In this document: in pieces, positions 21,101 through 36,256 of the stretch
How the letters are laid out: each line of letters begins with the position of its first letter
Position numbering within the stretch: position 1 is the stretch's first letter
DNA from: Ypsolopha sequella
Taxonomy: Eukaryota; Arthropoda; Insecta; Lepidoptera; Ypsolophidae
Direction of reading: 5' to 3'
Length of the DNA stretch: 64,000 bases
NCBI GenBank assembly: GCA_934047225.1
Contig: OW203988.1
Span: 1,922,001-1,986,000 of the forward strand
Translations under genes and position numbers: made by a program
Notes under the pieces: model-generated
What the model was told of the DNA's origin: nothing
Databases searched by the model: none
What the model saw: the letters and a program-made list of their open reading frames with translations, nothing else

Positions 21101-24100
21101 GTATATGTAAATATCATTCCATATACGCATCTGTTACCCGTTACCTTATGGCACAGTATATGTAAATATCAATCCATATACGCATCTGTTACCCGTTACC
21201 GTACGACACAGTATATGTAAATATCATACTATATACGCATCTGTTACCCGTTAACGTTCGGCACAGTATATGTAAATATCATTCCATATGCGCATCTGTT
21301 ACCCGTTACCGTACGGCACAGTATATGTAAATATCATTCCGTATACGCATCTGTTACCCGTTACCTTATGGCACAGTATATGTAAATATCATTCCATATA
21401 CGCATCTGTTACCCGTTACCGTACGACACAGTATATGTAAATATCATACTATATACGCATCTGTTACCCGTTAACGTTCGGCACAGTATATGTAAATATC
21501 ATTCCATATGCGCATCTATTACCCGTTAACGTTCGGCACAGTATATGTAAATATCATTCCATATGCGCATCTATTACCCGTTAACGTTCGGCACAGTATA
21601 TGTAAATATCATACTATATACGCATCTGTTACCCGTTAACGTTCGGCACAGTATATGTAAATATCATTCCATATGCGCATCTATTACCCGTTAACGTTCG
21701 GCACAGTATATGTAAATATCATTCCATATACGCATCTGTTACCCGTTACCTTACGGCACAGTATATGTAAATATCATTCCATATACGCATCTGTTACCCG
21801 TTACCGTACGACACAGTATATGTAAATATCATACTATATACGCATCTATTACCCGATAACGTTCGGCACAGTATATGTAAATATCATTCTATATACGCAT
21901 CTGTTACCCGTTAACGTTCGGCACAGTATATGTAAATATCATACTATATACGCATCTGTTACCCGTTACCGTACGACACAGTATATGTAAATATCATACT
22001 ATATACGCATCTGTTACCCGTTACCGTACGACACAGTATATGTAAATATCATACTATATACGCATCTATTACCCGTTAACGTTCGGCACAGTATATGTAA
22101 ATATCATTCCATATGCGCATCTATTACCCGTTAACGTTCGGCACAGTATATGTAAATATCATTCCATATACGCATCTGTTACCCGTTACCTTACGGCACA
22201 GTATATGTAAATATCATTCCATATACGCATCTGTTACCCGTTACCGTACGACACAGTATATGTAAATATCATACTATATACGCATCTATTACCCGTTAAC
22301 GTTCGGCACAGTATATGTAAATATCATACTATATACGCATCTGTTACCCGTTAACGTTCGGCACAGTATATGTAAATATCATACTATATACGCATCTATT
22401 ACCCGTTAACGTTCGGCACAGTATATGTAAATATCATACTATATACGCATCTATTACCCGTTAACGTTCGGCACAGTATATGTAAATATCTTACTATATA
22501 CGCATCTATTACCCGTTAACGTTCGGCACAGTATATGTAAATATCATTCCATATGCGCATCTGTTACCCGTTACCGTACGACACAGTATATGTAAATATC
22601 ATACTATATACGCATCTATAACCCGTTAACGTTCGGCACAGTATATGTAAATATCATACTATATACGCATCTGTTACCCGTTAACGTTCGGCACAGTATA
22701 TGTAAATATCATTCCATATGCGCATCTGTTACCCGTTACCGTACGACACAGTATATGTAAATATCATACTATATACGCATCTATAACCCGTTAACGTTCG
22801 GCACAGTATATGTAAATATCATACTATATACGCATCTGTTACCCGTTAACGTTCGGCACAGTATATGTAAATATCATACTATATACGCATCTGTTACCCG
22901 TTACCTTACGGCACAGTATATGTAAATATCATTCCATATACGCATCTGTTACCCGTTACCGTACGACACAGTATATGTAAATATCATACTATATACGCAT
23001 CTATTACCCGTTAACGTTCGGCACAGTATATGTAAATATCATTCTATATACGCATCTGTTACCCGTTAACGTTCGGCACAGTATATGTAAATATCATACT
23101 ATATACGCATCTGTTACCCGTTACCGTACGACACAGTATATGTAAATATCATACTATATACGCATCTGTTACCCGTTACCGTACGACACAGTATATGTAA
23201 ATATCATACTATATACGCATCTATTACCCGTTAACGTTCGGCACAGTATATGTAAATATCATTCCATATGCGCATCTATTACCCGTTAACGTTCGGCACA
23301 GTATATGTAAATATCATTCCATATACGCATCTGTTACCCGTTACCTTACGGCACAGTATATGTAAATATCATTCCATATACGCATCTGTTACCCGTTACC
23401 GTACGACACAGTATATGTAAATATCATACTATATACGCATCTATTACCCGTTAACGTTCGGCACAGTATATGTAAATATCATACTATATACGCATCTGTT
23501 ACCCGTTAACGTTCGGCACAGTATATGTAAATATCATACTATATACGCATCTATTACCCGTTAACGTTCGGCACAGTATATGTAAATATCATACTATATA
23601 CGCATCTATTACCCGTTAACGTTCGGCACAGTATATGTAAATATCATACTATATACGCATCTATTACCCGTTAACGTTCGGCACAGTATATGTAAATATC
23701 ATTCCATATGCGCATCTGTTACCCGTTACCGTACGACACAGTATATGTAAATATCATACTATATACGCATCTATAACCCGTTAACGTTCGGCACAGTATA
23801 TGTAAATATCATACTATATACGCATCTGTTACCCGTTAACGTTCGGCACAGTATATGTAAATATCATTCCATATGCGCATCTGTTACCCGTTACCGTACG
23901 ACACAGTATATGAAAATATCATACTATATACGCATCTATAACCCGTTAACGTTCGGCACAGTATATGTAAATATCATACTATATACGCATCTGTTACCCG
24001 TTAACGTTCGGCACAGTATATGTAAATATCATACTATATACGCATCTGTTACCCGTTACCGTACGACACAGTATATGTAAATATCATACTAAATACGCAT

Positions 24101-27100
24101 CTATTACCCGTTAACGTTCGGCACAGTATATGTAAATATCATACTATATACGCATCTGTTACCCGTTACCGTACGACACAGTATATGTAAATATCATACT
24201 ATATACGCATCTATTACCCGTTAACGTTCGGCACAGTATATGTAAATATCATACTATATACGCATCTGTTACCCGTTACCGTACGACACAGTATATGTAA
24301 ATATCATACTATATACGCATCTATTACCCGTTAACGTTCGGCACAGTATATGTAAATATCATTCCATATACGCATCTGTTACCCGTTACCGTACGACACA
24401 GTATATGTAAATATCATTCCATATACGCATCTGTTACCCGTTACCGTACGACACAGTATATGTAAATATCATACTATATACGCATCTATTACCCGTTAAC
24501 GTTCGGCACAGTATATGTAAATATCATACTATATACGCATCTGTTACCCGTTACCGTACGACACAGTATATGTAAATATCATACTATATACGCATCTATT
24601 ACCCGTTAACGTTCGGCACAGTATATGTAAATATCATTCCATATGCGCATCTGTTACCCGTTACCGTACGACACAGTATATGTAAATATCATACTATATA
24701 CGCATCTATTACCCGTTAACGTTCGGCACAGTATATGTAAATATCATTCCATATACGCATCTGTTACCCGTTACCGTACGACACAGTATATGTAAATATC
24801 ATTCCATATGCGCATCTGTTACCCGTTACCGTACGACACAGTATATGTAAATATCATTCCATATACGCATCTGTTACCCGTTACCTTATGGCACAGTATA
24901 TGTAAATATCATTCCATATACGCATCTGTTACCCGTTACCGTACGACACAGTATATGTAAATATCATTCCATATGCGCATCTGTTACCCGTTACCGTACG
25001 GCACAGTATATGTAAATATCATTCCATATACGCATCTGTTACCCGTTACCGTACGACACAGTATATGTAAATATCATTCCATATACGCATCTGTTACCCG
25101 TTACCTTATGGCACAGTATATGTAAATATCATTCCATATACGCATCTGTTACCCGTTACCGTACGACACAGTATATGTAAATATCATTCCATATACGCAT
25201 CTGTTACCCGTTACCGTACGACACAGTATATGTAAATATCATTCCATATACGCATCTGTTACCCGTTACCGTACGGCACAGTATATGTAAATATCATTCC
25301 ATATACGCATCTGTTACCCGTTACCTTATGGCACAGTATATGTAAATATCATTCCATATACGCATCTGTTACCCGTTACCGTACGACACAGTATATGTTA
25401 ATATCATACTATATACGCATCTATTACCCGTTAACGTTCGGCACAGTATATGTAAATATCATACTATATACGCATCTGTTACCCGTTAACGTTCGGCACA
25501 GTATATGTAAATATCATACTATATACGCATCTATTACCCGTTAACGTTCGGCACAGTATATGTAAATATCATACTATATACGCATCTATTACCCGTTAAC
25601 GTTCGGCACAGTATATGTAAATATCTTACTATATACGCATCTATTACCCGTTAACGTTCGGCACAGTATATGTAAATATCATTCCATATGCGCATCTGTT
25701 ACCCGTTACCGTACGACACAGTATATGTAAATATCATACTATATACGCATCTATAACCCGTTAACGTTCGGCACAGTATATGTAAATATCATACTATATA
25801 CGCATCTGTTACCCGTTAACGTTCGGCACAGTATATGTAAATATCATTCCATATACGCATCTGTTACCCGTTACCTTATGGCACAGTATATGTAAATATC
25901 ATTCCATATACGCATCTGTTACCCGTTACCGTACGACACAGTATATGTAAATATCATTCCATATGCGCATCTGTTACCCGTTACCGTACGGCACAGTATA
26001 TGTAAATATCATTCCATATACGCATCTGTTACCCGTTACCGTACGACACAGTATATGTAAATATCATTCCATATACGCATCTGTTACCCGTTACCTTATG
26101 GCACAGTATATGTAAATATCATTCCATATACGCATCTGTTACCCGTTACCGTACGACACAGTATATGTAAATATCATTCCATATACGCATCTGTTACCCG
26201 TTACCGTACGACACAGTATATGTAAATATCATTCCATATACGCATCTGTTACCCGTTACCGTACGGCACAGTATATGTAAATATCATTCCATATACGCAT
26301 CTGTTACCCGTTACCTTATGGCACAGTATATGTAAATATCAATCCATATACGCATCTGTTACCCGTTACCGTACGACACAGTATATGTAAATATCATACT
26401 ATATACGCATCTGTTACCCGTTAACGTTCGGCACAGTATATGTAAATATCATTCCATATGCGCATCTGTTACCCGTTACCGTACGGCACAGTATATGTAA
26501 ATATCATTCCGTATACGCATCTGTTACCCGTTACCTTATGGCACAGTATATGTAAATATCATTCCATATACGCATCTGTTACCCGTTACCGTACGACACA
26601 GTATATGTAAATATCATACTATATACGCATCTGTTACCCGTTAACGTTCGGCACAGTATATGTAAATATCATTCCATATGCGCATCTATTACCCGTTAAC
26701 GTTCGGCACAGTATATGTAAATATCATTCCATATGCGCATCTATTACCCGTTAACGTTCGGCACAGTATATGTAAATATCATACTATATACGCATCTGTT
26801 ACCCGTTAACGTTCGGCACAGTATATGTAAATATCATTCCATATGCGCATCTATTACCCGTTAACGTTCGGCACAGTATATGTAAATATCATTCCATATA
26901 CGCATCTGTTACCCGTTACCTTACGGCACAGTATATGTAAATATCATTCCATATACGCATCTGTTACCCGTTACCGTACGACACAGTATATGTAAATATC
27001 ATACTATATACGCATCTATTACCCGATAACGTTCGGCACAGTATATGTAAATATCATTCTATATACGCATCTGTTACCCGTTAACGTTCGGCACAGTATA

Positions 27101-30100
27101 TGTAAATATCATACTATATACGCATCTGTTACCCGTTACCGTACGACACAGTATATGTAAATATCATACTATATACGCATCTGTTACCCGTTACCGTACG
27201 ACACAGTATATGTAAATATCATACTATATACGCATCTATTACCCGTTAACGTTCGGCACAGTATATGTAAATATCATTCCATATGCGCATCTATTACCCG
27301 TTAACGTTCGGCACAGTATATGTAAATATCATTCCATATACGCATCTGTTACCCGTTACCTTACGGCACAGTATATGTAAATATCATTCCATATACGCAT
27401 CTGTTACCCGTTACCGTACGACACAGTATATGTAAATATCATACTATATACGCATCTATTACCCGTTAACGTTCGGCACAGTATATGTAAATATCATACT
27501 ATATACGCATCTGTTACCCGTTAACGTTCGGCACAGTATATGTAAATATCATACTATATACGCATCTATTACCCGTTAACGTTCGGCACAGTATATGTAA
27601 ATATCATACTATATACGCATCTATTACCCGTTAACGTTCGGCACAGTATATGTAAATATCTTACTATATACGCATCTATTACCCGTTAACGTTCGGCACA
27701 GTATATGTAAATATCATTCCATATGCGCATCTGTTACCCGTTACCGTACGACACAGTATATGTAAATATCATACTATATACGCATCTATAACCCGTTAAC
27801 GTTCGGCACAGTATATGTAAATATCATACTATATACGCATCTGTTACCCGTTAACGTTCGGCACAGTATATGTAAATATCATTCCATATGCGCATCTGTT
27901 ACCCGTTACCGTACGACACAGTATATGTAAATATCATACTATATACGCATCTATAACCCGTTAACGTTCGGCACAGTATATGTAAATATCATACTATATA
28001 CGCATCTGTTACCCGTTAACGTTCGGCACAGTATATGTAAATATCATACTACATACGCATCTGTTACCCGTTACCTTACGGCACAGTATATGTAAATATC
28101 ATTCCATATACGCATCTGTTACCCGTTACCGTACGACACAGTATATGTAAATATCATACTATATACGCATCTATTACCCGTTAACGTTCGGCACAGTATA
28201 TGTAAATATCATTCTATATACGCATCTGTTACCCGTTAACGTTCGGCACAGTATATGTAAATATCATACTATATACGCATCTGTTACCCGTTACCGTACG
28301 ACACAGTATATGTAAATATCATACTATATACGCATCTGTTACCCGTTACCGTACGACACAGTATATGTAAATATCATACTATATACGCATCTATTACCCG
28401 TTAACGTTCGGCACAGTATATGTAAATATCATTCCATATGCGCATCTATTACCCGTTAACGTTCGGCACAGTATATGTAAATATCATTCCATATACGCAT
28501 CTGTTACCCGTTACCTTACGGCACAGTATATGTAAATATCATTCCATATACGCATCTGTTACCCGTTACCGTACGACACAGTATATGTAAATATCATACT
28601 ATATACGCATCTATTACCCGTTAACGTTCGGCACAGTATATGTAAATATCATACTATATACGCATCTGTTACCCGTTAACGTTCGGCACAGTATATGTAA
28701 ATATCATACTATATACGCATCTATTACCCGTTAACGTTCGGCACAGTATATGTAAATATCATACTATATACGCATCTATTACCCGTTAACGTTCGGCACA
28801 GTATATGTAAATATCATACTATATACGCATCTATTACCCGTTAACGTTCGGCACAGTATATGTAAATATCATTCCATATGCGCATCTGTTACCCGTTACC
28901 GTACGACACAGTATATGTAAATATCATACTATATACGCATCTATAACCCGTTAACGTTCGGCACAGTATATGTAAATATCATACTATATACGCATCTGTT
29001 ACCCGTTAACGTTCGGCACAGTATATGTAAATATCATTCCATATGCGCATCTGTTACCCGTTACCGTACGACACAGTATATGAAAATATCATACTATATA
29101 CGCATCTATAACCCGTTAACGTTCGGCACAGTATATGTAAATATCATACTATATACGCATCTGTTACCCGTTAACGTTCGGCACAGTATATGTAAATATC
29201 ATACTATATACGCATCTGTTACCCGTTACCGTACGACACAGTATATGTAAATATCATACTAAATACGCATCTATTACCCGTTAACGTTCGGCACAGTATA
29301 TGTAAATATCATACTATATACGCATCTGTTACCCGTTACCGTACGACACAGTATATGTAAATATCATACTATATACGCATCTATTACCCGTTAACGTTCG
29401 GCACAGTATATGTAAATATCATACTATATACGCATCTGTTACCCGTTACCGTACGACACAGTATATGTAAATATCATACTATATACGCATCTATTACCCG
29501 TTAACGTTCGGCACAGTATATGTAAATATCATTCCATATACGCATCTGTTACCCGTTACCGTACGACACAGTATATGTAAATATCATTCCATATACGCAT
29601 CTGTTACCCGTTACCGTACGACACAGTATATGTAAATATCATACTATATACGCATCTATTACCCGTTAACGTTCGGCACAGTATATGTAAATATCATACT
29701 ATATACGCATCTGTTACCCGTTACCGTACGACACAGTATATGTAAATATCATACTATATACGCATCTATTACCCGTTAACGTTCGGCACAGTATATGTAA
29801 ATATCATTCCATATGCGCATCTGTTACCCGTTACCGTACGACACAGTATATGTAAATATCATACTATATACGCATCTATTACCCGTTAACGTTCGGCACA
29901 GTATATGTAAATATCATTCCATATACGCATCTGTTACCCGTTACCGTACGACACAGTATATGTAAATATCATTCCATATGCGCATCTGTTACCCGTTACC
30001 GTACGACACAGTATATGTAAATATCATTCCATATACGCATCTGTTACCCGTTACCTTATGGCACAGTATATGTAAATATCATTCCATATACGCATCTGTT

Positions 30101-33100
30101 ACCCGTTACCGTACGACACAGTATATGTAAATATCATTCCATATGCGCATCTGTTACCCGTTACCGTACGGCACAGTATATGTAAATATCATTCCATATA
30201 CGCATCTGTTACCCGTTACCGTACGACACAGTATATGTAAATATCATTCCATATACGCATCTGTTACCCGTTACCTTATGGCACAGTATATGTAAATATC
30301 ATTCCATATACGCATCTGTTACCCGTTACCGTACGACACAGTATATGTAAATATCATTCCATATACGCATCTGTTACCCGTTACCGTACGACACAGTATA
30401 TGTAAATATCATTCCATATACGCATCTGTTACCCGTTACCGTACGGCACAGTATATGTAAATATCATTCCATATACGCATCTGTTACCCGTTACCTTATG
30501 GCACAGTATATGTAAATATCATTCCATATACGCATCTGTTACCCGTTACCGTACGACACAGTATATGTTAATATCATACTATATACGCATCTATTACCCG
30601 TTAACGTTCGGCACAGTATATGTAAATATCATACTATATACGCATCTGTTACCCGTTAACGTTCGGCACAGTATATGTAAATATCATACTATATACGCAT
30701 CTATTACCCGTTAACGTTCGGCACAGTATATGTAAATATCATACTATATACGCATCTATTACCCGTTAACGTTCGGCACAGTATATGTAAATATCTTACT
30801 ATATACGCATCTATTACCCGTTAACGTTCGGCACAGTATATGTAAATATCATTCCATATGCGCATCTGTTACCCGTTACCGTACGACACAGTATATGTAA
30901 ATATCATACTATATACGCATCTATAACCCGTTAACGTTCGGCACAGTATATGTAAATATCATACTATATACGCATCTGTTACCCGTTAACGTTCGGCACA
31001 GTATATGTAAATATCATTCCATATGCGCATCTGTTACCCGTTACCGTACGACACAGTATATGTAAATATCATACTATATACGCATCTATAACCCGTTAAC
31101 GTTCGGCACAGTATATGTAAATATCATACTATATACGCATCTGTTACCCGTTAACGTTCGGCACAGTATATGTAAATATCATACTATATACGCATCTGTT
31201 ACCCGTTACCTTACGGCACAGTATATGTAAATATCATTCCATATACGCATCTGTTACCCGTTACCGTACGACACAGTATATGTAAATATCATACTATATA
31301 CGCATCTATTACCCGTTAACGTTCGGCACAGTATATGTAAATATCATTCTATATACGCATCTGTTACCCGTTAACGTTCGGCACAGTATATGTAAATATC
31401 ATACTATATACGCATCTGTTACCCGTTACCGTACGACACAGTATATGTAAATATCATACTATATACGCATCTGTTACCCGTTACCGTACGACACAGTATA
31501 TGTAAATATCATACTATATACGCATCTATTACCCGTTAACGTTCGGCACAGTATATGTAAATATCATTCCATATGCGCATCTATTACCCGTTAACGTTCG
31601 GCACAGTATATGTAAATATCATTCCATATACGCATCTGTTACCCGTTACCTTACGGCACAGTATATGTAAATATCATTCCATATACGCATCTGTTACCCG
31701 TTACCGTACGACACAGTATATGTAAATATCATACTATATACGCATCTATTACCCGTTAACGTTCGGCACAGTATATGTAAATATCATACTATATACGCAT
31801 CTGTTACCCGTTAACGTTCGGCACAGTATATGTAAATATCATACTATATACGCATCTATTACCCGTTAACGTTCGGCACAGTATATGTAAATATCGTACT
31901 ATATACGCATCTATTACCCGTTAACGTTCGGCACAGTATATGTAAATATCATACTATATACGCATCTATTACCCGTTAACGTTCGGCACAGTATATGTAA
32001 ATATCATTCCATATGCGCATCTGTTACCCGTTACCGTACGACACAGTATATGTAAATATCATACTATATACGCATCTATAACCCGTTAACGTTCGGCACA
32101 GTATATGTAAATATCATACTATATACGCATCTGTTACCCGTTAACGTTCGGCACAGTATATGTAAATATCATTCCATATGCGCATCTGTTACCCGTTACC
32201 GTACGACACAGTATATGAAAATATCATACTATATACGCATCTATAACCCGTTAACGTTCGGCACAGTATATGTAAATATCATACTATATACGCATCTGTT
32301 ACCCGTTAACGTTCGGCACAGTATATGTAAATATCATACTATATACGCATCTGTTACCCGTTACCGTACGACACAGTATATGTAAATATCATACTAAATA
32401 CGCATCTATTACCCGTTAACGTTCGGCACAGTATATGTAAATATCATACTATATACGCATCTGTTACCCGTTACCGTACGACACAGTATATGTAAATATC
32501 ATACTATATACGCATCTATTACCCGTTAACGTTCGGCACAGTATATGTAAATATCATACTATATACGCATCTGTTACCCGTTACCGTACGACACAGTATA
32601 TGTAAATATCATACTATATACGCATCTATTACCCGTTAACGTTCGGCACAGTATATGTAAATATCATTCCATATACGCATCTGTTACCCGTTACCGTACG
32701 ACACAGTATATGTAAATATCATTCCATATACGCATCTGTTACCCGTTACCGTACGACACAGTATATGTAAATATCATACTATATACGCATCTATTACCCG
32801 TTAACGTTCGGCACAGTATATGTAAATATCATACTATATACGCATCTGTTACCCGTTACCGTACGACACAGTATATGTAAATATCATACTATATACGCAT
32901 CTATTACCCGTTAACGTTCGGCACAGTATATGTAAATATCATTCCATATGCGCATCTGTTACCCGTTACCGTACGACACAGTATATGTAAATATCATACT
33001 ATATACGCATCTATTACCCGTTAACGTTCGGCACAGTATATGTAAATATCATTCCATATACGCATCTGTTACCCGTTACCGTACGACACAGTATATGTAA

Positions 33101-35369
33101 ATATCATTCCATATGCGCATCTGTTACCCGTTACCGTACGACACAGTATATGTAAATATCATTCCATATACGCATCTGTTACCCGTTACCTTATGGCACA
33201 GTATATGTAAATATCATTCCATATACGCATCTGTTACCCGTTACCGTACGACACAGTATATGTAAATATCATTCCATATGCGCATCTGTTACCCGTTACC
33301 GTACGGCACAGTATATGTAAATATCATTCCATATACGCATCTGTTACCCGTTACCGTACGACACAGTATATGTAAATATCATTCCATATACGCATCTGTT
33401 ACCTGTTACCTTATGGCACAGTATATGTAAATATCATTCCATATACGCATCTGTTACCCGTTACCGTACGACACAGTATATGTAAATATCATTCCATATA
33501 CGCATCTGTTACCCGTTACCGTACGACACAGTATATGTAAATATCATTCCATATACGCATCTGTTACCCGTTACCGTACGGCACAGTATATGTAAATATC
33601 ATTCCATATACGCATCTGTTACCCGTTACCTTATGGCACAGTATATGTAAATATCATTCCATATACGCATCTGTTACCCGTTACCGTACGATACAGTATA
33701 TGTAAATATCATACTATATACGCATCTGTTACCCGTTAACGTTCGGCACAGTATATGTAAATATCATTCCATATGCGCATCTGTTACCCGTTACCGTACG
33801 GCACAGTATATGTAAATATCATTCCGTATACGCATCTGTTACCCGTTACCTTATGGCACAGTATATGTAAATATCATTCTATATACGCATCTGTTACCCG
33901 TTACCGTACGACACAGTATATGTAAATATCATACTATATACGCATCTGTTACCCGTTAACGTTCGGCACAGTATATGTAAATATCATTCCATATGCGCAT
34001 CTGTTACCCGTTACCGTACGGCACAGTATATGTAAATATCATTCCATATGCGCATCTGTTACCCGTTACCGTACGGCACAGTATATGTAAATATCATTCC
34101 GTATACGCATCTGTTACCCGTTACCTTATGGCACAGTATATGTAAATATCATTCCATATTCGCATCTGTTACCCGTTACCGTACGACACAGTATATGTAA
34201 ATATCATACTATATACGCATCTGTTACCCGTTAACGTTCGGCACAGTATATGTAAATATCATTCCATATGCGCATCTGTTACCCGTTACCGTACGGCACA
34301 GTATATGTAAATATCATTCCGTATACGCATCTGTTACCCGTTACCTTATGGCACAGTATATGTAAATATCATTCCATATACGCATCTGTTACCCGTTACC
34401 GTACGACACAGTATATGTAAATATCATACTATATACGCATCTGTTACCCGTTAACGTTCGGCACAGTATATGTAAATATCATTCTATATGCGCATCTGTT
34501 ACCCGTTACCGTACGGCACAGTATATGTAAATATCATTCCATATGTGCATCTGTTACCCGTTACCGTACGACACAGTATATGTAAATATCATACTATATA
34601 CGCATCTGTTACCCGTTAACGTTCGGCACAGTATATGTAAATATCATTCCATATGCGCATCTGTTACCCGTTACCGTACGGCACAGTATATGTAAATATC
34701 ATTCCATATGCGCATCTGTTACCCGTTACCGTACGGCACAGTATATGTAAATATCATTCCGTATACGCATCTGTTACCCGTTACCTTATGGCACAGTATA
34801 TGTAAATATCATTCCATATACGCATCTGTTACCCGTTACCGTACGACACAGTATATGTAAATATCATACTATATACGCATCTGTTACCCGTTAACGTTCG
34901 GCACAGTATATGTAAATATCATTCCATATGCGCATCTGTTACCCGTTACCGTACGGCACAGTATATGTAAATATCATTCCGTATACGCATCTGTTACCCG
35001 TTACCTTATGGCACAGTATATGTAAATATCATTCCGTATACGCATCTGTTACCCGTTACCGTACGGCACAGTATATGTAAATATCATTCCGTATACGCAT
35101 CTGTTACCCGTTACCGTACGGCACAGTATATGTAAATATCATTCCATATGCGCATCTGTTACCCGTTACCGTACGGCACAGTATATGTAAATATCATTCC
35201 GTATACGCATCTGTTACCCGTTACCGTACGGCACAGTATATGTAAATATCATTCCGTATACGCATCTGTTACCCGTTAACGTTCGGCACAGTATATGTAA
35301 ATATCATTCCATATACGCATCTGTTACCCGTTACCGTACCGCACAGTATATGTAAATATCATACTATAT
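18135..35369. repeat. 55-bp satellite array, about 17.2 kb, roughly 313 monomers
   Basis: The monomer starts GTATATGTAAATATC, passes through TATACGCATCT and ends in a variable block. That block has recurrent versions: GTTACCGTACGACACA, GTTAACGTTCGGCACA, and GTTACCTTACGGCACA or GTTACCTTATGGCACA. The middle alternates between CATACTATATACG, CATTCCATATACG and CATTCCATATGCG. The period is exactly 55 bp with almost no indels over the whole tract. Because 55 is not a multiple of 3 and the monomer carries stops on both strands, no frame stays open. Rare point variants recur at distances that are multiples of 55 (3135, 4180 and 5170 bp), showing block-wise amplification. Confidence 0.97.
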
Positions 35370-35845
35370 TTGATTTCGTGATCATTTCAAAGTTGGGTCT
35401 CGAAAGCAGCAAGGAATTCTAGACTACGAGAAAATAACAATTTGAATCACATTTTATTACGCTTATAAGTGATCGGTAAAATAAAAGAACAAAAAATTAA
35501 TTGTTAGTACATAATATCACGCATAACATTGCTTTGCACAGTGGTTGTGTTTTTTATCACTGGTGTTTTTGTTTGACTTTGGATCAAAGTACCAAAAGTG
35601 GTTGTGGAGTTATTCTAAGAAGAAAGAAAGAAGAAATGGCAAATATAATATAGATAAAGAAATAAAGAAAATCAGACTTGGCCGTTTGTGCATTTGAACA
35701 TAGAAAAAAAACTCAAGACTTAGCTGTATGGTCACAGATACCTTTGCCTTTCCCTAAAAATATGTGAACATATTAAAATTTTTTTTTTTCACCTAGTGAG
35801 AAACTGTTATCGGTGAAGCACTAACTCTTTTTCGAATAGCAATGT
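35370..35845. other. Unique A+T-rich spacer after the satellite
   Basis: Sequence leaves the satellite abruptly at about 35369. A purine-rich AAGAAAGAAAGAAG run lies near 35620. No gene is seen. Confidence 0.4.
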
Positions 35846-36098
35846 TAAAAAATATAAACCATCACGACATGAATTCTCGAGGGGGTGTCAGATTTGTTCC
35901 CAAGTGTAAACTTTGAAATGCAAGTCATAGTCCACTTTGACGGACGATTATTACGTCCAAACTTTATGGGTGGTGAGCCTTATCGCCGTATTTCAGTCAC
36001 AGATGGACTAACAGCTTAACGTGCCTTTCGAAGAACGCGGACTGAACCAACGACCTCTGAGTAAGCAAGCGAGCGCACTACCACTCCGCCACAGAAAA
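35846..36098 (-). mobile_element. tRNA-derived SINE
   Basis: On the minus strand the 5' end carries an RNA polymerase III A-box-like TGGCGGAGTGG (36081-36091) and a B-box-like GGTTCAGTCC (36039-36048) at tRNA-like spacing. The body runs to about 35846 and includes ATTCATGTCGTGATGG near 35860-35880. A second fragment of the same body is at 46036-46066. The tRNA fold is degenerate, so this is a SINE head and not a functional tRNA gene. Confidence 0.65.
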
Positions 36099-36141
36099 AA
36101 TTTGATCAGAATCCAAAAAAGGGGTTAAAGTCGAATCATAC

Positions 36142-36256
36142 CTGGTATAGCATACACCAGCACGAAGCTAAAAGCACCAAAAAGCTCCTTCTTGATAGAA
36201 TCTGGCCATTTCTCTGTGCAGAACTCTATGTACCTTTTGCTGCTTTCTTGCCATAT
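36142..36256 (-). CDS. Internal exon of a class A (peptide-type) G-protein-coupled receptor
   Basis: A 115-bp open segment has a strong polypyrimidine acceptor on its 5' side (TTTTCTCTGTTCTAG, ending at 36257) and a CAG|GTATGA donor on its 3' side. It encodes 38 residues plus one base, including IEFCTEKWPDS and FSFVLVYAIP. A Cys followed by a charged/Trp-Pro loop and then a hydrophobic helix ending in Pro is the arrangement of extracellular loop 2 and transmembrane helix 5 in rhodopsin-class receptors. That Cys normally pairs with one at the top of helix 3. Both alternative frames contain stops. No neighbouring exon is recognisable in the window, so introns would be long and repeat-filled. 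It could instead be an exon stranded by rearrangement. The ligand cannot be assigned. Confidence 0.7.

Noticed and set aside
18135..35369. CRISPR-like array
   Set aside because: The 55-bp unit is repeated head to tail without unique spacers, and all surroundings are eukaryotic.
18135..35369. CENP-B-box-like motif in the satellite
   Set aside because: The reverse complement contains CCGAACGTTAACGGG, but the spaced TTCG and central A of the CENP-B box are not matched.
36030..36098. tRNA gene
   Set aside because: A- and B-box-like words are present but the arms do not form a proper cloverleaf, and the sequence continues into a SINE body.
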